A DNA stretch of 64,000 nt from contig CM042147.1 in the NCBI GenBank assembly GCA_023376005.1, positions 116,879,948 through 116,943,947 of the forward strand, given 5' to 3'. The translations under genes and the position numbers were made by a program. The notes beneath the pieces are model-generated. The model was given only the letters and a program-made list of their open reading frames with translations, did no database searches and was not told where the DNA came from. The DNA is from Doryteuthis pealeii (taxonomy: Eukaryota > Mollusca > Cephalopoda > Myopsida > Loliginidae). This document shows, piece after piece, positions 10,571 to 21,821 of the stretch (the stretch's first letter is position 1; every line of letters starts with the position of its first letter).

Positions 10571-11287
10571 ATCTGAATACTCCAAATAATACAAGTTATG
10601 ATTACAATTAAACATTTACAAATGAATCAAATGTCAGCATGAAATAACCCATTAGGAGTTAATATGCCGTTTAAACAAATAAACCAAATCCTCCCTATTT
10701 CTCAGAATGGTATATATCCACAACATAGTCATCTCACCCACCCTATTTCTAAGAATGGTATACACCCATAACAGTACCTTATCCCCCTCCTTATTTACAA
10801 GAATAGTATACACACATAACATGAGGCTCAGCTGTGAGAGGGACATGGAAATTAATTCTAACCATTTATTTGATTCTGGCTTTGTAAATGAAATCTCAAT
10901 ACACAAAGATAGTTGCCACTCTCTCTCTCTCTCTCATGTTTTCTTTCATCTCATTCTTCATAAATAATATACTTGGATCTATTTTAAACCATTGTGCTAC
11001 ACCATTTTAATCTTTTTGATAATTCTTTCCTTTTCTTAACTTTAGGTCTACTCCTCCTTCTTCTTCATCTTATTATTATTATTATTACTATTATTATTCT
11101 TTTTCTTTTTATTATTATTACTATTATTGTTCTTCTTCTTATTATTACTATTATTATTATTATTATTATTATTATCTTCTCTCCATCCTAGTCTCTCTTT
11201 CTCTAAATTTATCTCTTATAGCTTAAATTTCTTAATTTCTATCTTTTTCTCTTTTAAATCCCTTTCTCTTCTTTATCGCTTCATTCT

Positions 11288-11355
<68 letters not shown>

Positions 11356-11603
11356 CTGGCTTTTCTCTTTCCCCTTTCTATATATATATATATATATATA
11401 TCTTTCTCATATACACTTTTCCTTCTAACTCTCTCGCATCTCTTTCTCACACACATTCATCACTAGCATTTTGCTTTCCCCTTTCTATATATATATAATA
11501 TATATATATATATATCTTTCTCATATCCACTTTTCCTTCTAACTCTCTCTCTCTCTCTCTCACACACATTCATCACTGGATTTTCTCTTTCCCCTTTCTT
11601 ATA

Positions 11604-11650
<47 letters not shown>

Positions 11651-12231
11651 TGTTGTTCCCTTATTTCTTTTATCTAACAAAGGGTTAGAGATAAGGAAAG
11701 ATACTTTCAAATTTGAAAACAGAAACAATGTTCTAAATTCTTATTCAACCCAACATCACATGACATCCTCACTATTGTTACCTTTTGTTAAAAAAGAAAA
11801 GCCAAGATTGCTTTATATTGTACCATTTTCTTTTTGCCTCTTTTATAGCAAGTTGCCTTGTTTTAAGTGCAACTCTGTTTAAAAGAATAAATAATGAATG
11901 AATCTTCTCTTTTGCCATAAACTTCACTCCTCTTCTTTTTTGTTTTTATGTTTTAAATTTCATTTCTTTTCTCTTTATTATTTGTTACACTTTTCTTTCA
12001 TCTTCTTTTATCACCTGATTCATTTAACAAAGATTTTTTATCTCTTCTTATTCTTTCTATTTGGTTCTATATTTCTAAATGTTGTATATCTCTATTTCCC
12101 CTCATATATATATATATATATATATAATATATTATATAATATATTGTGTGTGTGTCCTTTGGAAAAAAATTTTTTTTCATTTATTCCATTCATTTCATTA
12201 TTTCATTCATTTTTTCCATTCATTTTTAACT

Positions 12232-12268
<37 letters not shown>

Positions 12269-12308
12269 GAAATTTGAAAAACAAGGTGTTCCAAAAATAA
12301 GATGAATT
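10571..12308. repeat. Microsatellite cluster: (TTA)n, (CT)n and several (TA)n
   Basis: (TTA/TTC)n at about 11065-11175, (CT)n at about 11290-11350, and (TA)n near 11382-11400, 11486-11515, 11605-11648, 12106-12127 and 12233-12266. A triplicated 'aggtata..cac' block lies at 10700-10820. The R3-type tail is near 10640. No gene is supported; the many open frames are repeat translations. Confidence 0.8.
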
Positions 12309-12361
12309 TATTCATCGACGCTTAAATGTTTCGGTTTATTTAAACCTTCATCAGGATAGAT
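12309..12361 (-). ncRNA. Hammerhead ribozyme motif, near-complete core (HHR-A)
   Basis: On the - strand: stem I TATC/GATG (three pairs plus a G-T wobble, extendable past one mismatch), core CTGATGA, one unpaired A, stem II GGTTTA..TAAACC, GAA, then a two-pair stem III (AC/GT with an 8-nt loop) ending in the cleavage triplet GTC just before stem I closes. All core bases (C3 to A9, G12, A13, A14, A15.1, T16.1, C17) are present. Very short stem III is typical of hammerheads in Penelope-like elements. A (TA)n tract lies about 45 bp away. The extra A before stem II is non-canonical, so activity is unproven. Confidence 0.68.
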
Positions 12362-12721
12362 TATGGGGTAAAGAAATTGATGGATGTTTTGTAGATGACA
12401 GGAGTTAGAAAATATTTATAAAAAGTTTGTAACTGTATTTGTTCAGCGTTATATTTTTTGAAAGACGAGCCGCGATCCACACACGCGATTCTTTTATTAT
12501 TCTTAAGTCAGTTCTCATCCTCATTTTGCATCTGAGGATGGGAATGACTAGATAATTTCTATAGGTTCCCTGAAATAGTCTATAATGCTAAAAATCTAAA
12601 TCTTCTTTGTTTATTTTTCCTGATATAATTTTCTCTGTGACTCTGACAATAAGATCACACATTGAGCTCTGCAAATTATGACATTATATATTTTATTTAT
12701 TATATATTTATCTTATTATAT

Positions 12722-12970
12722 TATATATATATATATATATATATAAGATAAATCTAATGAGTCAGACAAACCTACTAAAAGTTTTGCTTAATGCTCTTCA
12801 GGGCTAAGATTATTTTTTTGTTGGTACGATTATTTTGGTCTTTTTTTTTACAAAAAATTTTTTCTTCCCGGTTGATGTTTGGTAGTATATTTTTACAATC
12901 AAACTATTTGCTGGTTTTTTTCTCACCGCGAGGATTTACCAACAAGTTTGGTATATTAAATTATATATAT
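12722..12970 (-). mobile_element. Penelope-like remnant with degenerate hammerhead end
   Basis: (TA)n at 12722-12744 is followed by a segment whose reverse complement reads 'gccctgaagagcattaagc'. This is a CTGAAGA core with short stem II GC/GC, but the expected GAAA is mutated to CAAAA. It is followed by 'ggttgatgtttggtagtata' and 'caaactatttgctg' blocks. The same blocks occur at 54220-54450 and 54600-54760, so this is one dispersed family. Confidence 0.55.
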
Positions 12971-13368
12971 ATATATATGTATTTATGTATGTATGTATAT
13001 GCACTTTTGATTATATTTTTTCTCTTGCTTTACATCCCATATTGTCTCTGTATCATGTACAAACATATGCATTGTGTATGAATGAAGTTAAGAATGTACT
13101 GGACAGACAAATCTGTCTTAACAACAAATCTTAGCTGACAGGAATTATAATCTTTGTACATATCAGGTTATAGCTCAGTGCTTAGAAGTTGATGATTAGC
13201 CACAGTTCACATCATCTTATTTCTTAAAAGAAAAAGAAAAAAACGATTTTGTTGGTATGTATGCCAAAATGAATAAGCCAAATACAGTAAGAAACATAAG
13301 GAAAAATAAAAAATAGATTACATACTATAAGCGCAAGTGTGTAAGTGCATAAAAATATACACATACTT
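12971..13368. other. Gene-free stretch, nothing recognised
   Basis: AT-rich sequence with a short poly-A/G run near 13225. No gene, TIR or tRNA-like motif is visible. Confidence 0.55.
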
Positions 13369-13556
13369 ACCCAACCCCTCCACCATGAGCAGGATGCGAC
13401 AGAAGGTTGATTTTTAAGCTGAGTTCAACTGGTTTGAATTCAGAGTTTTCCTTCTCCTAGACCGGTTGCCATACCAAAGTTAAAGAGCCCATTCTGCTCT
13501 ACTGTTTGCCCATAGCTGGTGGGAGACAATAGTTGGATTCATACCTTTCCCAAGAG
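13369..13556 (-). mobile_element. SINE-2, truncated (body without tRNA head)
   Basis: It matches SINE-2 body landmarks: 'ccaacccctcc..atgagcaggatgcgac', 'gagttttccttctcctagac', 'ttaaagagccca' and 'cccatagctgg..ggattcatacctttccc'. The tRNA-like head seen in other copies is missing. Confidence 0.75.
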
Positions 13557-13599
13557 TAAGTATTTATCCAACCTGTTTGCCATTAGTAGTGAGGGGGAT

Positions 13600-14407
13600 A
13601 ATAAAAAGTTAGTCCCGCAGATCCATTGATTGTTTTGGTCTTACATAATTGATTTACGTTTTAATCATGAATGCCACCAATGACTTTCCCTTCTCTTACG
13701 ATTCACATCCTAATTTTTAAATATCTTCCCAGATATAAATTAAATCTTCATTATTTTTGCACAAAAAAGCAAGCTCTGGTGATAGTGAATGTGTGTATAT
13801 ATTACTTTGTCATTAATTATTTTATTTTCATAGTTTCCTCCGGACATACATACACATTAAACTGTCCTTTATATATGTACTAGCAGCGGCTACCCGGCGT
13901 CGCCTGGGTAGAGGGAGTGGGTAACAAAAGGTAATATTGCAGATCCATTATTGTTGAATCGTGAGTTGCATCCTCCCAGGATGCCCCATGAAAATCCCGT
14001 TGCATTGATCCAGACACTCTGAAAGGAAAAATCTATGTCTCCTATTTAAAATACTAAATGCAAAAAAACAATTCCATTCTGTTTATCATTTAAATTCTAT
14101 CTTTTAATTATCTTCATGAATATAAATCAAATCTTCATTATTTTATTCAAAAAGCAAGGTCTGGTGATAGTGAATGTGTGTGTGTATATATATATATATA
14201 CCATATTTGACAGCATATAAGACACAGGGGCATTTAAGACGCACCCCCATTTCAGCAGGTCAGATTCAGGAAAAAAAATTTTTAGTGTATTTAATCATAT
14301 ATTGTTGAAAAACAGTCTAGCTGTGCATTACACAAGCAGAAACATACCTGTATAAAAGCAAGTTGGCAGTACAGATAAGCATACACAAGATATCTCCAAT
14401 GGCAGGA

Positions 14408-14441
<34 letters not shown>

Positions 14442-14645
14442 GATAAGATTAGCCTGGGCCTACGGGAAGGTCTCAAACTTCACCTACGTTGTATAAGATG
14501 CAGGGCAATTTTTTAAGCCAAAATTTTTTTGGGAAAAAGTGCGTCCTATATGCCGTCAAATACAGTACTTACTTTGTTGTTAAAATTGTTTTATTTTTGT
14601 AGTTTCCTCTGGACATACATACACACAAACTGCCCTTTATATATG
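13600..14645 (-). mobile_element. Two adjacent Helitron-like non-autonomous elements (3' end CTAG at 13880)
   Basis: On the - strand the second copy (13880-14645) ends with hairpin TACCCAGGCGACGCCGGGTA, eight bases, then CTAG followed by T. This is the hairpin-CTRR layout of Helitron 3' ends. The first copy (about 13600-13879) lacks that end but shares the blocks 'aaatcttcattatttt..caaaaa.gcaag', 'ctggtgatagtgaatgtgtg' and 'ggacatacatacaca..actg.cctttatatatgta'. A third relative lies at 42560-42950. No Rep/helicase sequence is present. Confidence 0.5.
14202..14564. mobile_element. MITE with TATTTGAC-type terminal inverted repeats, nested in the Helitron-like copy
   Basis: The left end TATTTGACAGCATATAAGAC mirrors the right end (reverse complement TATTTGACGGCATATAGGAC). 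The inner 'gacgcaccccca' and 'gcaattttttaagcc' regions are also partly mirrored. It contains an (ATA)n tract at 14407-14440. It interrupts the flanking repeat between 'gaatgtgtgtgtg' and 'ctttgttgttaaaattg', which are contiguous in the neighbouring copy. Confidence 0.65.
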
Positions 14646-15261
14646 TATAGATAGATAGATAAATAGATAGATAGATGTAGGTAATGGTAATGATACTAGG
14701 CAGTAATCATGTGTCTTTGATATACTGTGAAAATTCCACTGCATGATATGAACAAATAACCACTTATGACACTTTCAAATGAAGAATTTGTCTTTTGGAC
14801 AGCAATTTGTTCGGCACCAAATATTTGTCATCAATAGCTTTCCCTCCCCCCCTCCTCTTCCTCCCAAAACATTTGAATGTTTTTATTTATTGTTCCTGTT
14901 TGGTCAGAAATTGAAGTCGCAAGAAAGATGAAGAAGAAGACGTTTGCTGAATTTGCCCGTCTCATATTAGCGACTAAAAATAACTCAAAATATGGGCTGC
15001 AGTTGGTAATTTAATTATGAAAATGCTCTCCGAGAATCAAGCAAAATGATTCAAAGAAAAAGGATGGGAAAGGAAAGTAATTTAATTAATATCAGAATTT
15101 TATTAAACTGGGAATAAATGTTGACTGTGCCATCAACTCTGCACTTTGTGAACTAAAATTCTTCCTTCTGTCTTTTTTAATCTTTTTCCTTATTTTGAAA
15201 CTTGGATGGTTACATTCTGGAATTTATATAATGTACAATGTGACTCTTAGTTTTTAATAGT
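14646..15261. other. Gene-free stretch with (GATA)n at about 14648-14678
   Basis: A short tetranucleotide repeat followed by AT-rich sequence. No gene or recognisable element. Confidence 0.6.
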
Positions 15262-15645
15262 GTAGTATCTGTGCATCCACTCTAGATCAGAATGTAGTAT
15301 CTGCGCATCCACTCTAGGATCAGAATGTAGTATCTGCGCATCCACTCTAGGATCAGAATGTAGTATCTGCGCATTCACTCTAGGATCAGAACGTAGTATC
15401 TGCGCATCGGCTCTAGGATCAAGAACGTAGTATCTGCGCATCGGCTCTAGGATCAGAACGTAGTATCTGCGCATCGGCTCTAGGATCAGAACGTAGTATC
15501 TGCGCATGCTCTGCCTAGGATCAGAACGTAATATCTACACATCTGGCCTGGGATCAGAATGTAGTATCTGTGCCCCTGCCTAGCATCAGAATGTAGTATC
15601 TGCACAAACGACCTGGGATCAGAATGTAGTATCTGCACATCCAAT
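15262..15645. repeat. Minisatellite, about 33-34 bp unit, roughly 11 copies
   Basis: The unit is approximately GTAGTATCTGCGCATC followed by 'cactctaggatcagaat' or 'ggctctaggatcagaac'. Variants sort along the array (cactc type on the left, ggctc type in the middle, decayed units at the right), as in a locally homogenised array. Confidence 0.92.
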
Positions 15646-15842
15646 ATAATCTTGAACCAGCTTCTGACATCAATGAGAAATTCATCAACTCATTCAGCTG
15701 AGACAGGTCACTCTATTACTCAAAAAGATGAAATTAAAGATTTGAATAGTTTGGGCACTTCTTATTTTAACCATTTTATATATAAGAATTTAAGCAATTT
15801 CTTATGACCCCACCCCACCCTGAAAGAGAAAAAGAACTTGAG

Positions 15843-15883
<41 letters not shown>

Positions 15884-17059
15884 TAGAAGAATTTAAAACA
15901 ATATTCATAGCATATAAATTGCATAGATTTTTTTTATTTTTTTAAATTAAATAAATTTTCTCCTAATACCATGAATGGATATGCATGAATCTGGTTATAA
16001 AAATCCTTAAAGATCAACTCTACTCGACTTCTGATTTCAAATATGCGGATTTATTTTTCTTGGGTGTCAAACTGACTTTCTTGGTTGGAAAACAGATACC
16101 TTTACAAATTTAATTTTGCTTTGAAAAAGAAAAAAAAAAAGAAATTCAGTCAGTCTTATATACCACTTAGATTTTCTTTTTTCTTTCTACCTGTCATCAT
16201 CTGGACACTCCCCCACCCCCACTCCTATCCACTCCCCCCCATTCTGATCCACACACACCCCATTCACTCCCATCCCCACCCCCTTTCTGGAAAAGGAATT
16301 CTGTATAAAAATCTGATCATTGTTTTACCGTTATTCTTTCTGTTCCATTTATGTATGTACAAGAGATTATTTGCCTCCCCCTCCCTCCCTCTCCACAACT
16401 TCCATCTCCCTCCCACTCCCCTCATCCTAATCATTCTCATTCTTCTCTCTTCCTCATCCTCTTTCTATACTCCCCTTTCCTCTACTTATCTCCCACTTGC
16501 CTTTTCTTCTCTTCTCTTTCTCTCCTCCCCCCCTACTTAAAGATGATAGAGATCTCCCCCCCCCCGTCCGCCACCAAGGAATATATTTTATTATTTTCTT
16601 ATGATGATGATGATGGCTGGTTGATATTGAGAAGACAATGAACTGCAAGTTTCATTAATAAAACATAAATAAATGATATCTTGTGATAAAGGATAATTGA
16701 CCAATAATAATAATAGTAATAATAGTAATAATAATAACTGATATTTGTTCAAGAAATTGATATATATTTTATGTGACAATCAATTCCTTAGCCAATACAA
16801 ACAAGACTAAATACAAATCAACAAAAAATAACAATGTAAATATGTTTCTTTACACAAACAAAAGCAAATACTTTTTGTTAATCTGGGAGAAATGCTAAAG
16901 AGAAACAATCTTTTTTATAGTCATTCACTTAGTTTAACCTAGTTTGGCACAAGGCCATACTCGTGTCGATCCAACCCCCCCCCTCGGTCAAGATAAAATT
17001 TACTAATGTAATGGTCAGCAAAATTAAACATAGCTGTAAGTTAGTTGCCCAATTTTTTT
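15646..17059. other. Gene-free stretch: (TA)n at 15843-15880 and CCT/CT-rich tract at about 16200-16560
   Basis: A pyrimidine-rich, C-run-rich segment dominates the middle, with (ATAG/ATA)n near 16706-16736. Poly-T at about 17052-17078 follows. No gene is supported. Confidence 0.65.
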
Positions 17060-17400
17060 TTTTTTTTTTTTTTTTTTTAGACTTTAACTATGTGCCATAC
17101 CAGTGTGGAGCACTCGGTGAGGATCAAATTCTATTGGAAAAATTAGGGATAAATAATCTGCTCTTGACACCAGGGACCAAATCGCCAATATTGTATGTTG
17201 GCACCTTAATTGAATTTCATGACTAAGGCTGTTATAGTGTTGAGCAGATAGCAGCCAGACATCTGAATCCAGTCGCTCCCAAAACCTCAAAGAATTTCAG
17301 CAGATAAATCTGGTTACAAACGCCATTAAGTTTGCAATTTGTACCTTTCTGAATAATTGTTGTTTTATTCATCCAAATTTAATTGCCTACCTGGGAAAAT
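17060..17400 (+). repeat. R5 repeat (LTR-like dispersed family)
   Basis: It shares 'attagggataaataatctgc', 'tgacaccagggacc', 'ttggcacctta.ttgaatt.catga', 'gttgagcagatagcagc' and 'aagtttgcaatttgtacctt' with the reverse complement of 49840-50165. A more diverged relative lies in 36165-36830. It may be a solo LTR fragment; ends and target duplications were not resolved. Confidence 0.5.
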
Positions 17401-17493
17401 ATATGAGGCCCGGCCTATAAAAGATTATAATTCACTAAAATTGTCATAGTCTTCTAGACTTGATTGCTAACTTCTACCTCATAGCGATGTAAC

Positions 17494-17545
<52 letters not shown>

Positions 17546-17829
17546 CCTTAGCCATAAACCCCACCCACCCCAAGATGATGAGAATAACTGTAATTGAAAC
17601 CTTTCAGGATTTCCCAGAAAAATTGTATATAAAGCCTCATGAATTTTCTGTTTACCATTTCCAATAAAGTCAGAAGTCTGATGATACTCATACGTATACA
17701 CTGATACCTATGGGTAGAAATAGATCTATAACCGCAAAATTACTGATTTTTAAACTTTTTCTTTACCAAATATATATATATATTGACAGTTGGGTTTCGA
17801 ATCACGCACAAGGCGGTCTTCCTATCTAT
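17401..17829. other. Gene-free stretch with (TA)n at 17501-17541 and 17768-17782
   Basis: Two microsatellites flank low-complexity AT-rich sequence. The second leads into the hammerhead-like motif at 17830. Confidence 0.6.
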
Positions 17830-17875
17830 AGCTCTGCTGATGAGGCCTAATAGGCCAAAATGTACATACAGAGAT
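17830..17875 (+). ncRNA. Broken hammerhead ribozyme motif (G12 changed to A)
   Basis: Stem I CTCTG/CAGAG (five pairs), core CTGATGA (17837-17843), stem II GGCC-TAATA-GGCC (17844-17856), then AAA where GAA is required, stem III ATG-TA-CAT with cleavage position A17868 (triplet ATA). Everything fits the hammerhead fold except G12, whose loss should abolish cleavage. A (TA)n tract lies about 50 bp upstream. Confidence 0.68.
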
Positions 17876-18689
17876 TGATTTTTTTCGATTATTTAGCCTT
17901 ACATTTAAATAGGTATGCCCGCCTAATTAATTAATTATTAATTAATCAACTTTCAAAATTAGGTACGACTTCAATTAAGCACATATTCTCCCAAAAATTG
18001 TCGGCTAAAAAAAAGCCATATCATAAACACATCGCTTGTGTATTTACTTCATATATATACAAGTAATGAGAGGAGGGGAAAGTAAACACTTCTTAGCACT
18101 TTATGATCTATTGATTTTTTGTAACAAATATCTTTTCGATATTATTTGTCTCCAATGCCGACCAATTTTATTTCAAACTCATTGTGATTCTCCACAGTTT
18201 GGATTTTTTTTGTTGCTATTCTTTGCATATCACCCAGATACTTTTTTTTTTTTTTAATTCTTCACAATGCTAGTAGTCTTTTTTATTGTTGTTTTTTTTC
18301 TTTTCAACAAAAATAAATATTAAAACAATTGATTTTTACATGAGAGCAGCTGTTAATTAAAGGAAATTTATGTTGGCATAATTGCAGTAGACTCTTTTTC
18401 CATTGTACTAAATAAAGATATCATCATTAATCAAAGTTGAGGAATTAGGTTCTTTACCATTCAGCCATTGTTGAACTGAAAGAGAAAAATAGCATTTCCC
18501 CCTCTCTAGACGTTTTATTATTATTATTTTTTCTTTCTTTAATTTTTGTTTAGCCTTAGTCATATTAAATCTAATTGTGTACTTTTGTTATCAACTAAAG
18601 TACTTAACATATTGGATTCTATAATTTCTTTCCTAAAAAAAAATGAGAAATTTGACTCAAAAAACAATCAGTAAGGAAATAAATTTTTA
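17876..18689. other. Gene-free AT-rich stretch
   Basis: Poly-T near 18241-18255 and 18290. No gene or classifiable element is visible. Confidence 0.55.
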
Positions 18690-19005
18690 GATACACTTTG
18701 TATCCGAACTGTAGAGTCAGAACACAAAACCTTTGACTCTGACTCCTCTGTTTTTGGTACCTCTGACTCCCACTCTGACTCTTCTTTGTATAAGTAAGCG
18801 ATTATGGCCTACAAATAAATATAGAAACATGATTTTTATAATCTATTTATAAGGAGTGTGCACTGTTTAACTTTACAGAGTAAACTAGGGCCATATGAAG
18901 TGTAGATTCAACTGGTGATAAAACTGTGACCTCTTAATTTATTCTGACTCCAGTGACCCTTACTTGTTTCTAACTCCACTACTTCTACTCTAAAGCCCTG
19001 CTTTG
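18690..19005. mobile_element. Possible MITE rich in 'gactctgactcc' motifs
   Basis: The left side carries repeated 'gactctgactcc' motifs. The right side has 'ctgactccagtgaccc..ctaactccactacttctact' and ends 'aaagccctg'. Widespread non-autonomous DNA transposons have this type of repetitive end, but clean inverted ends could not be drawn. Confidence 0.35.
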
Positions 19006-19107
19006 TATTGTTATTATAAACTGGTTGACATTAGTCAAACAGGTTAAATTCAATCAAATCTAATATATATATATAATATATATATATATACATACATACA
19101 GACACAC

Positions 19108-19397
19108 ACCAACCCCTGTGCACAAGTAGGATGTGACACAACTTCAATTTCTTAAGTAGAGATCAACAAGTTTAAATTTAGAATTTTCCTTCTCCCATGC
19201 TGGTTTACCTAACCAAGGTTAAAGAGTATAGTTTGCTCTACTATTTACCCATAGCTGGAGGGAGAATAGTTGGATTGATAGCTTTCCAAATGGTATTAGT
19301 ACTATGTGAAATGCAAACAGACCTGTCCAGGATTTGAACTCGGGTCGACGAGTCCATTTCCTGTGACAATAACCATTACACAATGCACCACCATTAA
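19108..19397 (-). mobile_element. SINE-2, full-length copy with tRNA-like head
   Basis: On the - strand the head reads 'ggtgcattgtgtaatggtta' (box A region) and then 'gacccgagttcaaatcctgg' (box B GTTCAAATCC), followed by the body ending 'gggttgg'. It inserted beside a (TA)n tract (19062-19091). Confidence 0.82.
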
Positions 19398-19629
19398 CTT
19401 CAAAATATACCAAAAATTTGATATATACAAAATTTAAGATTGGTATGACTGATTGTTATATACTTCTCATTTCTGGAACATTGGTAAAATCCAAAATGTG
19501 AATAGAGCAGTTTTTGTAAACATCCTATAAATGGGATGATGATGATGATGATGCCTATTATGTTAATTTGTTTGTAGGATTTTAAAGGTGAATCAGATTT
19601 CAAGTTTCATATATACACATTTCAAAAGG

Positions 19630-19672
<43 letters not shown>

Positions 19673-20711
19673 CACACACACACACACACACGGAGAAACA
19701 CAGAGAGATTTTAAGAATTGATAATGGTTAATTAAAACTATTTTAATTCATAAATGGTTACATAAAAAAATCCTAATCTAAAAGTGTCCCTTGCATTTAC
19801 GAGTCCTGCCTGCTTTTCTGTTTCTCTCAATTGTTCACTTTCATTTCTCTATATTTCCTCTTTCTAATTATTCCATTCTGCTGATAAACATCACGACTGA
19901 CAGGAAGTCCTCAATGGAAACTTCCTGTCTTTCAACAAGCTATGCCCAAATAAGGAAATCGAAGGTCACCTAATCATTTTCCTTTGGTCCTTGACAAATT
20001 TTCAGTGTCACTTTACTGATTGTATGGGATTGCCAAACAAGGAAATGTTGATATGGGATATCTAGTGGCTGAAGAAAATAGTAATAAATTCATATTTTAT
20101 TTGTTCTCAATTTATCAATTTAATTGGTCATTTAGTAGCTCAATGTAAGGCATTTTCCTGCTGTGATGGAGAACGAGAAAGGAAAGGGAGCAAGACATTG
20201 TCTTGCTTGCCGGGATCGAACCTGCGTCCACCCGCATGCGAAAACAGATGCGATCTAAGAACTGGAAGGACGTGAAGTTTGACTGACGTGCCCGGATGTT
20301 TGGCTAATATGCCCATAAAATAACAAGTGAGTCAAGCGCTGGACAATCAGCAGTCAGCAGCAGCAGCAGAAGCAGTCAGAAGCCCTTTTCAGTAAAGAAA
20401 TGGATTTTAGTCGAACAGAAACAAAACTAAATAGGAAATGTGATTTTGAACTGCTAAAGATTATTTCGACTACTACTACTGATTTTTTTAGCTGCTAGAT
20501 GAAGAATGTGTTGACCAACAGAGGGTCTGACTTGTGAGAAGAATGAGAACTCGCTTGTTTTTGGTTCCCCCTTGTAATGTGTTCATTCAGTCACAGCATG
20601 AATATAATCAAAAGATGTGTCCCTTGATCACACCCTCTTTGGGTTTTCATTCAACCAGGCCATGTAGATGTCCCTTTTCCCAACTATGGGTTAAATAGCA
20701 TTGCTATTAGT
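19398..20711 (-). other. Mostly gene-free; tRNA-like SINE fragment at about 20160-20270
   Basis: (TA)n/(CA)n lies at about 19640-19692. On the - strand near 20216-20226 the box B-like GGTTCGATCCC is preceded by 'gcatgcgggtggacgca'. This suggests a third tRNA-related SINE fragment, but no convincing box A was identified. A (CAG)n run lies near 20350-20375. Confidence 0.4.
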
Positions 20712-20960
20712 ATTATCTGCATTATTCGGACTATTGTCCCCATCTTCATTGTTACTTGTACAACGTTTCTTCTTCAGGTATTTCTTGTCGGACTCGGGAA
20801 CCTTCTCGGACTCAGGAACCTTCTCGAGTTCGAAAAGAAGGTTCCCGAGTCCAAGAAGGTTCCCGAGTCCGACAAGAAATACCTGGAGAAGGCCGGAGGA
20901 CATATCGGCCGAAACGTTGTACAAGTAACAATGAAGATGGGGACAATAGTCGAATAACGC
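20712..20960. mobile_element. Penelope-like foldback, almost perfect palindrome
   Basis: The arms mirror each other through 'gtccccatcttcattgttac', 'ttgtacaacgtttc' and 'aggtatttcttgtcggactc', with a centre of 'aggttcccgagtcc' repeats. The right arm holds a hammerhead-like tail: CTGGAGA, stem II GGCCG..CGGCC, GAAAC. The core A6 is G and stem I does not pair well, so it is degenerate. An R3-type tail follows at about 21045-21090. Confidence 0.65.
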
Positions 20961-21095
20961 AGATAATACTAATCTTCAAGCCTCATCTCAAACATTCAGA
21001 GAAATAGCATTGCTATTGTTCTTTTACAAGGATGGTTTTGGTATTAAATAACCCACCAAGGTTGAAATGCCATTAAACAAAGAAACCAACCAACA

Positions 21096-21529
21096 AAAAA
21101 AAAAGATGTGTCTTTTGATCACACCATCCATAACCCTCTTCGGATTTTTATTCAATCAAACTATGTAGATGTGTCCTTTGATCACATCATCCATAACCTC
21201 TTTTGGTTTAGAGCACATTGCTGAAATATTACAACATACCTACACAGAAGATATAATCTTTTGAACCAAGTTTAAATTTTATCTATGACTTAGTACTTAT
21301 GTCCTTGGGAAAATACATAAATTCACTTATCCGTGCAACTCTGGTATCTCAACAGAAATCACTTGCTTGCCAAGATGCTCGATAGAGAGATGAGAGAGCA
21401 CTTGGGTAAACACCACCCTCTCTCAAAAGAGAGGTAAGCTCTATGACAATGCTATAAACTGTCTATGTCCAAAGAGAGAAATAAAAGATCGAAAACATTG
21501 GTACTACTTTCACATGGAGAGAAAGAGAG
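21096..21529. other. Gene-free lead-in to the GA minisatellite
   Basis: A short local repeat ('gatgtgtc.tttgatcacac.atccataac') occurs near 20615, 21103 and 21170. No gene is seen. Confidence 0.5.
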
Positions 21530-21549
21530 TGCTATAGACTGGAAATGTC

Positions 21550-21593
<44 letters not shown>

Positions 21594-21643
21594 CTATAAA
21601 TTGGAAATGTCTATGGAGAGAGAGAGAGAGTGCTGGAAATGTC

Positions 21644-21680
<37 letters not shown>

Positions 21681-21781
21681 CTATAAACTGGAAATGTCTA
21701 TGGAGAGAGAAAGGAGGGGGTGCTATAAACTGGAAATGTCTATGGAGAGAGAGATAGAGAGTGCGATAAATTGGAAGTGTC

Positions 21782-21821
<40 letters not shown>

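Noticed and set aside
11127..11498. Leu/Ser-rich 'membrane' frame
   Set aside because: (TTA)n, (CT)n and (TA)n microsatellites translated.
15262..15645. CRISPR-like array
   Set aside because: Repeats are directly adjacent with no unique spacers, in a eukaryotic context; it is a minisatellite.
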